The notes below the pieces were generated by a model. That model did not search any database, was not told where the DNA came from, and worked only from the letters and a program-made list of their open reading frames with translations. The position numbers and the translations under genes were made by a program. Shown here in pieces: positions 43,037 through 51,691 of a stretch of 64,000 nt of DNA (positions within the stretch are counted from its first letter, which is position 1; every line of letters starts with the position of its first letter). The stretch comes from Bacteroidetes bacterium UBA4414 (GTDB lineage Bacteria; Bacteroidota; Bacteroidia; Chitinophagales; Chitinophagaceae), in contig DGQM01000013.1 of the NCBI GenBank assembly GCA_002389765.1, forward strand, positions 1 to 64,000, read 5' to 3'.

Positions 43037-43405
43037 ATGCAAACACCATTCCTCGGCCTGAGAACATTCGGGTTCAAAGTAAAAGATATAGAAGCTGCAA
43101 AGCAGTGGTATACAAAAGTATTGGGCATTGAGCCGTATTTCGATATGCCTTTTTATGTGGGTTACAATGTAGCGGGTTACGAGTTCGGTTTGCAGCAAAC
43201 CGATGAAGAACTAAGCTATGGTAATAATACAGCCACCTATCTTGGTGTAGAGGATATACATGCTACTTACAATATCCTGATAGCTGCAGGTGCTACGGAA
43301 TACGAACAACCACAAGATGTAGGCGAAAATATTATGATTGCTGCCGTAAAAGACCCCTGGGGTAATGTATTCGGTATCATTTATAATCCGCATTTTGCAC
43401 TTTAG
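43037..43405 (+). CDS. VOC superfamily (glyoxalase/bleomycin-resistance-like) protein
   Basis: A 122-residue protein with the two beta-alpha-beta-beta-beta modules of the vicinal oxygen chelate fold: LRTFGFKVKDIEAAKQWYTK then YLGVEDIHATYNILIAAGAT, and the near-C-terminal DPWGNVFGIIYNP. Single-domain VOC proteins dimerise to form a metal site and may be glyoxalases, dioxygenases or sequestering proteins; the exact reaction cannot be told. The metal-binding residues typical of glyoxalase I are not all evident. The start is ATG 43037; the longer frame from 43004 adds a non-homologous tail. Confidence 0.8.
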   Translation: MQTPFLGLRTFGFKVKDIEAAKQWYTKVLGIEPYFDMPFYVGYNVAGYEFGLQQTDEELSYGNNTATYLGVEDIHATYNILIAAGATEYEQPQDVGENIMIAAVKDPWGNVFGIIYNPHFAL

Positions 43406-43436
43406 ATATTGGCATGTGTTTTGTTGGCAAATAGAT

Positions 43437-43886
43437 ATGAAGAAACACAACCTATACCTAATATTGCTAGCTGTGCTAGTATTTGTGTCATGTAAAAAGA
43501 ATGATAATGTATCTAATGATATTGTGCCGAAGGTCGTAATGAAAAAGGGTAAGGCAATACATATATTCAAGCTTACAGATAGCACCTATTTTTATCAGGG
43601 GAAAGACTCGACAGGCTATTATACTAAGTCTATTCACACTTTCATAGATAAGGATTTAACTTTGTATATAGACTCTCAAACCTACAAAGCATTCTATAAT
43701 ATAGATACGTTTACTACCAAAGACAGTGCTGGGTTATCAGTTTTTAATAAAATCGGGTCTTCAGTTTCGTCAACATATATTTATCAGTCAATTTTGTTAC
43801 GCAACGATTCTATATTTATACAACGTACTGTGCAGGATCATGGAAACTATTCAAGCGGTCATTATATAACAGGTAGGACTAAATAA
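43437..43886 (+). CDS. Small lipoprotein of unknown function
   Basis: A 149-residue protein with a lipobox (VFVSC, about residue 19) followed by KKNDNVSNDIVPKVVMK. The rest is beta-rich with many Thr, Ser, Tyr and Asp (STYFYQGKDSTGYYTKSIHT, SSVSSTYIYQSILLRNDS). I do not recognise a family. It follows the VOC gene after 31 bases, so the two may be cotranscribed, and ends in a strong terminator shared with the desaturase gene. Anchored in the outer or inner membrane; role unknown. The ATG at 43437 is taken as start because it opens the lipoprotein signal. Confidence 0.66.
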   Translation: MKKHNLYLILLAVLVFVSCKKNDNVSNDIVPKVVMKKGKAIHIFKLTDSTYFYQGKDSTGYYTKSIHTFIDKDLTLYIDSQTYKAFYNIDTFTTKDSAGLSVFNKIGSSVSSTYIYQSILLRNDSIFIQRTVQDHGNYSSGHYITGRTK

Positions 43887-43897
43887 TATTAACGCAA

Positions 43898-43921
43898 AAG
43901 CCACAACAATTGTTGTGGCTT
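43898..43921. terminator. Bidirectional palindromic terminator
   Basis: A perfect 24-base palindrome (arms of 12 bases, AAGCCACAACAA) between the convergent lipoprotein and desaturase genes, with A/T-rich flanks. Confidence 0.8.
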
Positions 43922-43954
43922 CATTCATTATATCAAGCTGTCAATTCATCACAG

Positions 43955-44710
43955 CTAAAAATCAGTTTCTACAGGGTTCAGCTTAGGTTGTTTCAGCTTT
44001 ATCATGCCCAGTGCATTGAATACACGTATTACATAATACACAGGGTCTATCTCGTGCCAGCGTACACCAAAATTGGGGTTGGATGCGCGCATGTGGTGAT
44101 TGTTGTGGTAAGATTCGCCCAGCATCAGTACATCTACATGAAACAGATTATCTGATGTGTTTTTCATTTCAAAGTTTTTGTAGCCGTATTTATGTGCAAA
44201 CCAGTTGATGATAGCACCATGTACCGGTCCTGATGCATAGTGTATCGGCAACAGCAGATACATCCACCAGCTGGTAGCAAAGTACGCGTAGTAGGCAGTG
44301 TATGCGCCTGCCCAGAAGATGCGTGGTGCCCAGCCGTGGGCAAATCTGTCAAAGCTACGCCATTCAGGTACATTCTTTTTAAAACGGTCTTCTATTTCAA
44401 ATTTCTCGTCGTATATGGAGGTATATACATTCTTGGTGTGCCACATCATCGTAAATACGTTTGAGAAGTATTTAGGCGAGTGCGGGTCTTTTTCCGTATC
44501 AGCAAATGCATGGTGCATGCGGTGCATCAGTGCGTATGTTCTGGTGCTCAGGTAAGAGGAACCCTGCGTTACGAAAGTGAAGATAAACCAAAAGCGTTCC
44601 CAGCCTTTGCTCATGGTATAAGCACCATGTGCTGCGTAGCGGTGCTGAAAGAATGTTTGAGAAAATAACGATAAATACCAGTGAGCTATAAAAAATATGA
44701 GTATTGCCAT
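43955..44710 (-). CDS. Acyl-CoA/acyl-lipid fatty acid desaturase
   Basis: A 251-residue integral membrane di-iron desaturase. The three His boxes are present: HRYAAH (residues 23-28), HRMHH and YHNNHH. They are spaced as in bacterial delta-9-type desaturases, with hydrophobic segments before each. It introduces a double bond in a fatty acyl chain using oxygen and an electron donor, adjusting membrane fluidity. The protein is short compared with the 300-plus residues of many family members because it starts almost at the first His box; a longer N-terminus was not found in frame. The regioselectivity cannot be told. It stands alone on the minus strand between opposing genes. Confidence 0.9.
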   Translation of the reverse strand: MAILIFFIAHWYLSLFSQTFFQHRYAAHGAYTMSKGWERFWFIFTFVTQGSSYLSTRTYALMHRMHHAFADTEKDPHSPKYFSNVFTMMWHTKNVYTSIYDEKFEIEDRFKKNVPEWRSFDRFAHGWAPRIFWAGAYTAYYAYFATSWWMYLLLPIHYASGPVHGAIINWFAHKYGYKNFEMKNTSDNLFHVDVLMLGESYHNNHHMRASNPNFGVRWHEIDPVYYVIRVFNALGMIKLKQPKLNPVETDF

Positions 44711-44865
44711 GCAATGTTGTCTTGTTGTTACTTTTTTATGACGGGCGCAAAAATAGTGGTTTTTCGGCTGCTATCTGTTTTATTTTGTTGATATGTATCA
44801 TCGATACGGTCAAATACTTAGTAATTGTATGTGTTGTTTAAGTATTAAGTATGTACACGTTGCCC

Positions 44866-44895
44866 TTGATAAACATTTATATCGGATTATATTTG
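44866..44895 (+). promoter_or_regulatory. Promoter of the tandem GT-C-like genes
   Basis: TTG at 44866-44868, a 19-base spacer and TATATTTG at 44888-44895, an exact match to the Bacteroidota TTG-N19-TAnnTTTG consensus, 18 bases before the ATG at 44914. Confidence 0.7.
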
Positions 44896-44913
44896 TAATA
44901 CCCTGTTTATACT

Positions 44914-46257
44914 ATGCAGATAAAGCCTACCCGTTCCGATGTCCGTTTTTTCTTATCACTTATGGTGGTGCACGCAGTCTATTTTTTTGTTGCAACCCAA
45001 TATAAGTGTATCTACAATGGCGATTCGTTGGAGTATATCAACATGGCGCTGAATTTTAACAGGGGGTGGTTTTATTCGGGTAGTTATTTTCAGCCGTTAG
45101 ATCCCATGTACTTTACATTGAGACCTCCCGGATATCCTGCTTTTCTATGGATGGTTTATCAGTTTGGCATCAATAACTGGATTGTACTGTTTATCCAAAA
45201 CCTGATATCGGTTTTCAATATATTGTATCTGCGCAATACTTTGCGAATGCTGGGCTATACCAGAAAATACGATTGGCTGCTCTTGGCATTTGTTATACTA
45301 TATCCGTCGCAGTTTATCAATGCCAACCTCATTCAGCCTGAATTGTTGTTGCAGACATGCGTACTCATATATTTCCGTCATTTTATAAAACTGATAAACA
45401 ATAGCAGTTGGAAAGATGTATTGATAATGAGCTTGGCATTGGTTGGCGGTATGATGATGAAGCCCGTATGGTATCCTTTTGCATTTTTGCATTTTGCCGT
45501 GGTGATGGTAATGGTGGGCAGAAGGCGGCAGGGCGCTTTAAGGCAGATACTTGGGGCATTATTGCCTGTATTGGTAGTAGTGGGCTATAGCTACTGGAAC
45601 GGCACACGAACGGGTAAGGTGCATTTCTCCAGCATACAATCTATCAATGCACTTTTATACAATCAAGATTATTACATCCGCGCAAAATACGGAGATGACT
45701 CGGCCCGTAGTTTTTATGAAACAGAATTAGCTAAGTCGATGGCAATTACAAATTTTGCGGAGCGGTACGATTATCAGTCCGGTAAAGCAATGCAACTGCT
45801 TGGGGCAGATATTGTTCCTTATTCTATATTCCATTTCAGAAAAAGCCTCACAATGCTCATCGATCCCGGTAAGGGAGAAATAGATTTGTTTACTGCACAA
45901 ACAAACTTACAGCAGATATACAACCCTTCTACACGCCCTTTTGCGGAGGTATTGGCAAAAGATGGGCTTGCTGGCGTAAAAACATACATTAGTACCAATC
46001 CTTCTTCACCCATTGCTATTCTCATCTTGTTGTTCAATGTTGTAAGAACAGTTGGGTTGGGATTGTTTTTTTACACCAACAACATATCTGCCCGTCATAA
46101 ATTGGCAGTGGCAATATTATTATGCTATTTTGTGTTCATCACAGGTCCGGTAGCATATGCTCGGTATCTGATGCCGGTATCTTTGATTGTAATGGGATGT
46201 GCGGCATTGGCTTATCAGCAACTGTTTCTCGGTAGCTTGAGGAAGAAAAGCATCTGA
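44914..46257 (+). CDS. Polytopic membrane glycosyltransferase-like protein (GT-C/ArnT-like)
   Basis: A 447-residue protein with about ten membrane segments. The first periplasmic loop has an acidic motif (YNGDSLEYI, about residues 33-41) as in GT-C glycosyltransferases that use polyprenyl-phosphate sugars, and RPPGYPAFLWMVYQ follows. The C-terminal part has NVVRTVGLGLFF and RYLMPVSLIVMG, typical of the ArnT/PMT-like fold. It probably transfers a sugar to lipid, O-antigen or protein on the periplasmic side (inference); donor and acceptor are not evident. It is followed after 11 bases by a second protein of the same overall kind on the same transcript. Confidence 0.72.
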   Translation: MQIKPTRSDVRFFLSLMVVHAVYFFVATQYKCIYNGDSLEYINMALNFNRGWFYSGSYFQPLDPMYFTLRPPGYPAFLWMVYQFGINNWIVLFIQNLISVFNILYLRNTLRMLGYTRKYDWLLLAFVILYPSQFINANLIQPELLLQTCVLIYFRHFIKLINNSSWKDVLIMSLALVGGMMMKPVWYPFAFLHFAVVMVMVGRRRQGALRQILGALLPVLVVVGYSYWNGTRTGKVHFSSIQSINALLYNQDYYIRAKYGDDSARSFYETELAKSMAITNFAERYDYQSGKAMQLLGADIVPYSIFHFRKSLTMLIDPGKGEIDLFTAQTNLQQIYNPSTRPFAEVLAKDGLAGVKTYISTNPSSPIAILILLFNVVRTVGLGLFFYTNNISARHKLAVAILLCYFVFITGPVAYARYLMPVSLIVMGCAALAYQQLFLGSLRKKSI

Positions 46258-46268
46258 TTAATACTGCG

Positions 46269-48353
46269 GTGACTAATTTGCGTAAACACATACCTTTTAT
46301 AGCGTCGGCCATAGTGCTGCTGCTGTTAGTTGCATTTTACTACCCGTATTGCAAATACTATGTAGACCCGGATGCTACGGCATACCTCACAATATCCAAA
46401 CAATATGCAGATGGCGATTGGCTGAATGCCGTGAACGGATATTGGAGCCCGTGGAGTTGTTGGTTGACAGCTTTCTTTATTAAGTTGGGTACTACAGCTA
46501 TCGACGGAGCAATTATTGCCAATACTATTGGTGCTGTATTGCTGTTACGCATCACCCATTCATTTTTCATCAGGTATAGCATCAATAGCTTTGCACAGTG
46601 GTCGCTTTGTATAGCTTCTTCAGTGTTTTTAGCATACGCGGTATATTATCAGAATTATGATGATATCTGGGAGTGTTTCTTTCTGCTGTACGCATTACGT
46701 CTGATGGTTAGTCACAAATTCAGGCACACGCCTGTTTATTGGCTTGGTGCGGGAGTGTTAGGTGCATTGGCATACTTTGCCAAGGCATACGCCTTGTCGT
46801 TTTTTATTCTCAGTACGCTGGCTATTGTGTTCTACAATACACGTGCATGGCGAAGTGCTAACAGGGTAGAATGGTTGAAGATATCGGCTGTAATGATTGG
46901 TGTCATGGTGCTTTTGAGCAGCCCGTGGTTGTTTGCATTGCATCATAAATATGGCATGTGGACAACAGGTACTGCGGGCAAGCTCAATATGTCTTGGTAT
47001 CTTGTTGGCCATCCGCATTGGAAAGACGGTATTGGCTTTTTGTTGCCAGCTGGCAGTGGTGTTTCGTACTGGGAAGATCCGTGGTTGGTGAACGGTGAAA
47101 CTCCCCGATTCTGGAGTTCATCGGCACTTTTCATTCGCCAGTTGATGAAGCTGGTACAGAACAGTTATAAGTTTACACTTAGCAGCCTGATGATTGGTGC
47201 GGGCTTTCTGGCAGTGTGGATTTATATGGTTTGGTTATTGCTATTCCGAATGGTAAGAAGGCAGAAGTACAGGGCATACTATCCCATCATCATACCCTAC
47301 ATACTTTTCCCGCTGCCATTCTTCCTCATCAATTTCGAACCACGATATATCTGGTACATGTTGCCCATCAGTATGGTGCTTGGTACAGCCATTATCAAAA
47401 GGAATAGACTGTTTAGTAAAAAGCTGGTAGTGGCATTGTTTGCATTGAGTTATATAATATGGCCTATATGGGATATGCAGAAGATGTGGAATGTCGGTAA
47501 GGCAGAATATCAAATTGCAAGACAGCTGAAAGAGAAGGGGATAAAGGGTAAGATGGGAGCTAATCTTGTTTTTGGCAAGCCAGAGGCTGTGGCTATGCAA
47601 CGCATCGCGTATTTCTCCGGTAATAACTACTACATTATGCACAAAGCACCGGCCACATTCCAGAAGCTGTTGCCGGAACTGCGCAGGTACAATATCAGGT
47701 ATTACTATTATCACACGAAGTACAATACAGATTGGAAACTGGTTGATGAACATGGTAGCCCATATAAGGTAGCTTATGAAGACACGTTGCATGGCTTCCG
47801 TATACTGGATGTGCGTGGTGGTATCGCTGAAAGTTTTATAAGCGATTTATTGGAATCGTTTCGTCGAGAAAATGAAGATACTTTGTACCTGATGAGGCAA
47901 ACGCCTGTACTGACATTGCGTATGGTAGGGAGAACATTGCCAATGTTTTTTAGAGTGGGAGAAGAAAGCGATACAGTAACATCTCTGAGAAAACTAAAGG
48001 AATTCATGCCGCTTGAAACAGCTGTAGATATTATAAGGCAGCTGAGCTTAAACGATTCATTGCTTATTTCAGATTACAGAAAATACTATAGGGTAGAGTT
48101 GATAGATGACTCTTTGTATAAAAATATCTTACTGGCTATGGATTATGATGAAGAAAGAAAGCAGAAATATATCAGGTATGCAGGTAATTCTTATCAGCTA
48201 TCACTCCCTGTATTTGATAGCAGAAACGAATATGCAGTAATAAGGGTTGATGATATAATTAGGCGTGGTTTTCATGGAGAAGAAGAGCGAATCTGGATAT
48301 ACCACAGGGAAAATGCGACAGCATCTTGGAAGCTATGTGGTAAAGTACTATAA
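46269..48353 (+). CDS. GT-C-like membrane protein fused to a soluble C-terminal domain (GTG start)
   Basis: A 694-residue protein. The first about 400 residues carry ten or more membrane segments and an acidic first-loop motif (YVDPDATAYLTI), as in ArnT/PMT-like GT-C glycosyltransferases. A soluble region of about 290 residues follows (from about 405). Its last about 90 residues align with the secreted protein at 40791-41315 (SLPVFDSRNEYAVI against SLPIFNDNKQYALI), so the tail is a distinct domain joined to the membrane part. The start is GTG at 46269 (MTNLRKHIPFIA), just before the first membrane segment. It is encoded with the preceding GT-C-like gene. The function is unknown; periplasmic glycan transfer is likely. 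Confidence 0.66.
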   Translation: MTNLRKHIPFIASAIVLLLLVAFYYPYCKYYVDPDATAYLTISKQYADGDWLNAVNGYWSPWSCWLTAFFIKLGTTAIDGAIIANTIGAVLLLRITHSFFIRYSINSFAQWSLCIASSVFLAYAVYYQNYDDIWECFFLLYALRLMVSHKFRHTPVYWLGAGVLGALAYFAKAYALSFFILSTLAIVFYNTRAWRSANRVEWLKISAVMIGVMVLLSSPWLFALHHKYGMWTTGTAGKLNMSWYLVGHPHWKDGIGFLLPAGSGVSYWEDPWLVNGETPRFWSSSALFIRQLMKLVQNSYKFTLSSLMIGAGFLAVWIYMVWLLLFRMVRRQKYRAYYPIIIPYILFPLPFFLINFEPRYIWYMLPISMVLGTAIIKRNRLFSKKLVVALFALSYIIWPIWDMQKMWNVGKAEYQIARQLKEKGIKGKMGANLVFGKPEAVAMQRIAYFSGNNYYIMHKAPATFQKLLPELRRYNIRYYYYHTKYNTDWKLVDEHGSPYKVAYEDTLHGFRILDVRGGIAESFISDLLESFRRENEDTLYLMRQTPVLTLRMVGRTLPMFFRVGEESDTVTSLRKLKEFMPLETAVDIIRQLSLNDSLLISDYRKYYRVELIDDSLYKNILLAMDYDEERKQKYIRYAGNSYQLSLPVFDSRNEYAVIRVDDIIRRGFHGEEERIWIYHRENATASWKLCGKVL

Positions 48354-48447
48354 TGTAGCATCTTCTGAAGGCGTGAAGTCACTCAATAGCTAAAAATATA
48401 GGTTGTAATCAATATCCACAGCCTAACCAACTTATTGGTTTAATAAT

Positions 48448-48455
48448 TATCTTTG
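48448..48455 (+). promoter_or_regulatory. -7 promoter element of the fructose-bisphosphate aldolase gene
   Basis: TATCTTTG is an exact TAnnTTTG match, 31 bases before the ATG at 48487. A -33 TTG at the usual spacing is not obvious. Confidence 0.55.
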
Positions 48456-48486
48456 CACACTTTTTAAGGAAAAATCTCATATATAT

Positions 48487-49545
48487 ATGGCATCGACAAA
48501 AATACAGGAACTGCTGGGCGACCAGGCAGGTTTTTATCTGGACCACACTTGCAAAACCATCGACAAATCTGCACTGCACCTGCCTACGGGTAATGTTGTA
48601 GACGACGTATGGCAAATGTCTAACCGCAACATCCAAACCCTGAAAAGCATTCAGGCGCTGATGGGCAATGGCCGTCTTGCAAACACAGGTTATGTATCTA
48701 TCCTTCCTGTAGATCAGGGTATCGAGCACAGCGCGGGTGCGTCTTTTGCTCCGAATCCTATTTATTTCGATCCTGAAAATATTGTGAAACTGGCTATGGA
48801 AGGTGGTTGCAACGCTGTTGCTTCTACTTATGGTGTACTTGGTTCAGTAGCTCGCAAATACGCTCACAAAATACCTTTCATCGTTAAAATCAACCACAAC
48901 GAGTTCATCTCTTACCCTAACAAGTTCGATCAGATTATGTTCGGTACCATCCGCGATGCGTGGAACATGGGTGCTACAGCGGTAGGTGCTACTATCTACT
49001 TTGGTAGCGACGAGAGCGCTCGCCAGATTGTAGAGGTTGCAAAAGCCTTTGAATATGCACACGAGCTGGGTATGGCTACAGTACTGTGGTGCTACCTGCG
49101 CAACAGCTCTTTCAAGAAAGATGGTGTTGACTATCACACCGCTGCAGACCTTACTGCACAGGCAAACCACCTGGGTGTAACAATTCAGGCAGATATCATC
49201 AAGCAAAAACTGCCTGTTGGCAATGGTGGTTACAATGCGCTTGCTTTCGGTAAAACACACAAAAAAGTTTACGACGAACTGACTACAGACCACCCAATCG
49301 ATTTGTGCCGTTACCAAGTGGCTAACTGCTATATGGGCCGCGCCGGTTTGATTAACTCTGGCGGTGAGTCTAAAGGTGCATCTGATATGGCAGAAGCTGT
49401 AATGACTGCGGTTGTTAACAAGCGTGCAGGTGGTATGGGCCTTATCAGTGGTCGTAAAGCATTCCAGAAGCCAATGAATGAAGGTGTTCAGTTGCTGAAT
49501 ACTATTCAGGACGTATATCTGGATAACAGCATAACAATCGCTTAG
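48487..49545 (+). CDS. fbaB: Class I fructose-bisphosphate aldolase (DhnA/FbaB family)
   Basis: A 352-residue TIM-barrel aldolase of the archaeal-type DhnA family, splitting fructose 1,6-bisphosphate into two triose phosphates through a Schiff-base Lys and without a metal. Family motifs include VSILPVDQGIEHSAG near the N-terminus, FIVKINHNEFIS, GATAVGATIYFGS and GGMGLISGRKAFQKP near the C-terminus. It is unrelated to class II zinc aldolases. Codon use is strongly biased, as for a highly expressed glycolytic gene. It is monocistronic with a promoter and a terminator. Confidence 0.92.
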   Translation: MASTKIQELLGDQAGFYLDHTCKTIDKSALHLPTGNVVDDVWQMSNRNIQTLKSIQALMGNGRLANTGYVSILPVDQGIEHSAGASFAPNPIYFDPENIVKLAMEGGCNAVASTYGVLGSVARKYAHKIPFIVKINHNEFISYPNKFDQIMFGTIRDAWNMGATAVGATIYFGSDESARQIVEVAKAFEYAHELGMATVLWCYLRNSSFKKDGVDYHTAADLTAQANHLGVTIQADIIKQKLPVGNGGYNALAFGKTHKKVYDELTTDHPIDLCRYQVANCYMGRAGLINSGGESKGASDMAEAVMTAVVNKRAGGMGLISGRKAFQKPMNEGVQLLNTIQDVYLDNSITIA

Positions 49546-49565
49546 TTTTTAATTTCTCATATATT

Positions 49566-49597
49566 AAAAAGCTGCATCTCAGATGCGGCTTTTTTTA
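49566..49597 (+). terminator. Terminator after the aldolase gene
   Basis: A hairpin AAAAAGCTGCAT/ATGCGGCTTTTT with one G-T pair and a five-base loop, followed by a long T tract. Confidence 0.85.
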
Positions 49598-49815
49598 TTT
49601 CATGTATATGGTTGATTTTCAGTATAAACTTTTGGTTAAAACAGTTGAATTGTGAATAAAAAGCTATATACATGTCTTTATAGTTCTAAAAAAATTATGT
49701 AATTTTAAAAGGGTTAGTTAAAGTATAATATCCAAATAATAATCGGCAGATATTAATTGTACATACATTAATGCCAATTATAACCAATTTGTAATTTTTT
49801 TGAAAACTATAGTCT

Positions 49816-51447
49816 ATGATATCTATTTACAAACATGCACTAAGAATGGCTGTTGCGTTGGTATGCGTACTGTCTTTCAATAATGCTCAAGCACAAACGT
49901 ATTGCAATCCCAGTTTTTCATTTGGTTGTTCATCCAGCGACTATATCCAGTCCTTCTCAACAACCGGTGGTATCAACAATATCAGCAATCTCAATACGGG
50001 TTGTGCTGTTTCCTCTGGTATCAGTAGTTACATGAGTATGAAAGTTACTGCCAATCCTGGGCAGTCAATCAACTATTCTGCAACAAATACCCCTAGCTTT
50101 GGTGAATACTACACAATATTTGTAGACTGGAATCAGAACGGTGTATTGAATGATGCAGGTGAACAAATGACTACGTTCGCGTATATTGGTGGTGGTGGTG
50201 TGTTTTCAGGTAGCTTTACAGTACCGTTAACAGCTACACCAGGTACTACGCGTATGCGTGTTATGTGCGTGTATGCTACATCATCTTTTACACCATGCGG
50301 CTCTTATTCTTTTGGTGAGATAGAAGACTATTCTTTCGAGGTTATGAGCCCTTGTCCTACAAAACCTACCGCACTATTGCCAACAGGTATCAGTTCTATG
50401 GCTGCTACGCTCAACTGGACTCCTGTAGCAGGTGCGCTGAAATATGACTATGTGGTTGATACTATAACTGCAGGTGGTGTTTGGTTGCCTATAACATCTA
50501 CTACTGCTACTACAGCTACCGTTTCTGGTTTGCTGCCGGGTACTTCGCACTATATGCGTGTAAGGAGTTATTGCGCAGCAACATCATTCTCTCAATGGGA
50601 TACGATACGCTTCACTACACTGCCTCCATGCAAAGTGCCTAAAGGCTTTGTTGCAAGTAATGTAGATTCAAACTCTGCAGACATACAGTGGGATACTGTT
50701 ACTAACATGGTACAATGGCAGTATGTAGTTGATACCAATCGCAATGCTCCGCTGCTTAATAATCCGGGTATAAAAAATACAACTACAAGATTCCAGCATA
50801 TAACAGGGCTGAAGGAAGGGCGCTGGCAATACGTTCACATTCGTGTAAAATGTGTGATGAATGATAGCTCTGCATGGTCTTTAGACTCTTTCTACACGCC
50901 AACACCATGTCGCAAACCACAACTTTCAATATCTAATTTGTACGCAAACAGCGCGGTAACTGCTTGGCCTACTGTTAATACAGCTTATGAATATGAGTAT
51001 TTCCTTGGTACATCTACAACACCACCTTCACTTGGTACACCAATCAAGTTCCCGTATTTGCAAGTAAATGCGTTACAGCCTAAAACAACTTACGATCTGT
51101 TTGTACGTTGTAAGTGCCGCGACAATAATGTTTATTCAGTGTCAGATTGGGGTATTCTTGAATTCGTTACCAATCCACCAACTGGCATCAGTAATCTGAA
51201 CAATAGTACGGTGACTGTTAACTTATATCCTAATCCTGCAAAAGATATACTGAATGTTGAACTCTCAGGTTCATTCAGCACCAAAGCTGCATTATATATT
51301 ACAGATGTAGCCGGAAAAGTAATGAAAGTGGTTAATGTAACAGACAATAAAACAACTGTTGATGTGAAAACATTGACTAACGGTGTTTACTTCGTTAAGT
51401 TTGTTGATGGAGATAATACTAACATCATGCGTTTTACTAAAATGTAA
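49816..51447 (+). CDS. GEVED plus fibronectin-III secreted protein with T9SS sorting domain
   Basis: A 543-residue protein: signal peptide (ends NAQAQ); GEVED domain at about 30-175, recognised by YTIFVDWNQNGVLNDAGEQ and SFGEIEDYSFEVM; three FnIII-like modules at about 180-450 (ATLNWTPVAGALKYDYVVDT, CKVPKGFVASNVDSNSADIQ, CRKPQLSISNLYANSAVTAW); and a T9SS type A sorting domain at about 460-543 (TVNLYPNPAKDILNVELS, TNGVYFVKFVDGDN). The middle modules are nearly identical to those of the next gene. GEVED domains are common in T9SS substrates; the role is unknown, possibly adhesion. It lies alone between terminators. Confidence 0.88.
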   Translation: MISIYKHALRMAVALVCVLSFNNAQAQTYCNPSFSFGCSSSDYIQSFSTTGGINNISNLNTGCAVSSGISSYMSMKVTANPGQSINYSATNTPSFGEYYTIFVDWNQNGVLNDAGEQMTTFAYIGGGGVFSGSFTVPLTATPGTTRMRVMCVYATSSFTPCGSYSFGEIEDYSFEVMSPCPTKPTALLPTGISSMAATLNWTPVAGALKYDYVVDTITAGGVWLPITSTTATTATVSGLLPGTSHYMRVRSYCAATSFSQWDTIRFTTLPPCKVPKGFVASNVDSNSADIQWDTVTNMVQWQYVVDTNRNAPLLNNPGIKNTTTRFQHITGLKEGRWQYVHIRVKCVMNDSSAWSLDSFYTPTPCRKPQLSISNLYANSAVTAWPTVNTAYEYEYFLGTSTTPPSLGTPIKFPYLQVNALQPKTTYDLFVRCKCRDNNVYSVSDWGILEFVTNPPTGISNLNNSTVTVNLYPNPAKDILNVELSGSFSTKAALYITDVAGKVMKVVNVTDNKTTVDVKTLTNGVYFVKFVDGDNTNIMRFTKM

Positions 51448-51470
51448 GCATATTTAGTTTTCGAAAATGA

Positions 51471-51500
51471 AAGCCGCTACAAAATGTAGCGGCTTTTTTT
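51471..51500 (+). terminator. Terminator after the first FnIII/T9SS gene
   Basis: A perfect 10-bp stem AAGCCGCTAC/GTAGCGGCTT (51471-51480 with 51486-51495), loop AAAAT, then a T tract. Confidence 0.9.
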
Positions 51501-51691
51501 ATTTGTACAATGCAGAAACGTTTATTCCCGATTATTGCGTAATCGATTGATAACCAATCAGACAAAAAATATCACATTAAAATGGAATTAAAATATGGTA
51601 AATACTACTATCATTTTTTAACATTTTAATGTCATATGTATATATATTAGTAAGTAGTAATAGTTTTATAACAATTTAGAAACTGTAATTG

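Noticed and set aside
44793..45005. 70-codon frame overlapping the start of the first GT-C-like gene
   Set aside because: It overlaps the promoter and the true gene in another frame and has no supporting features.
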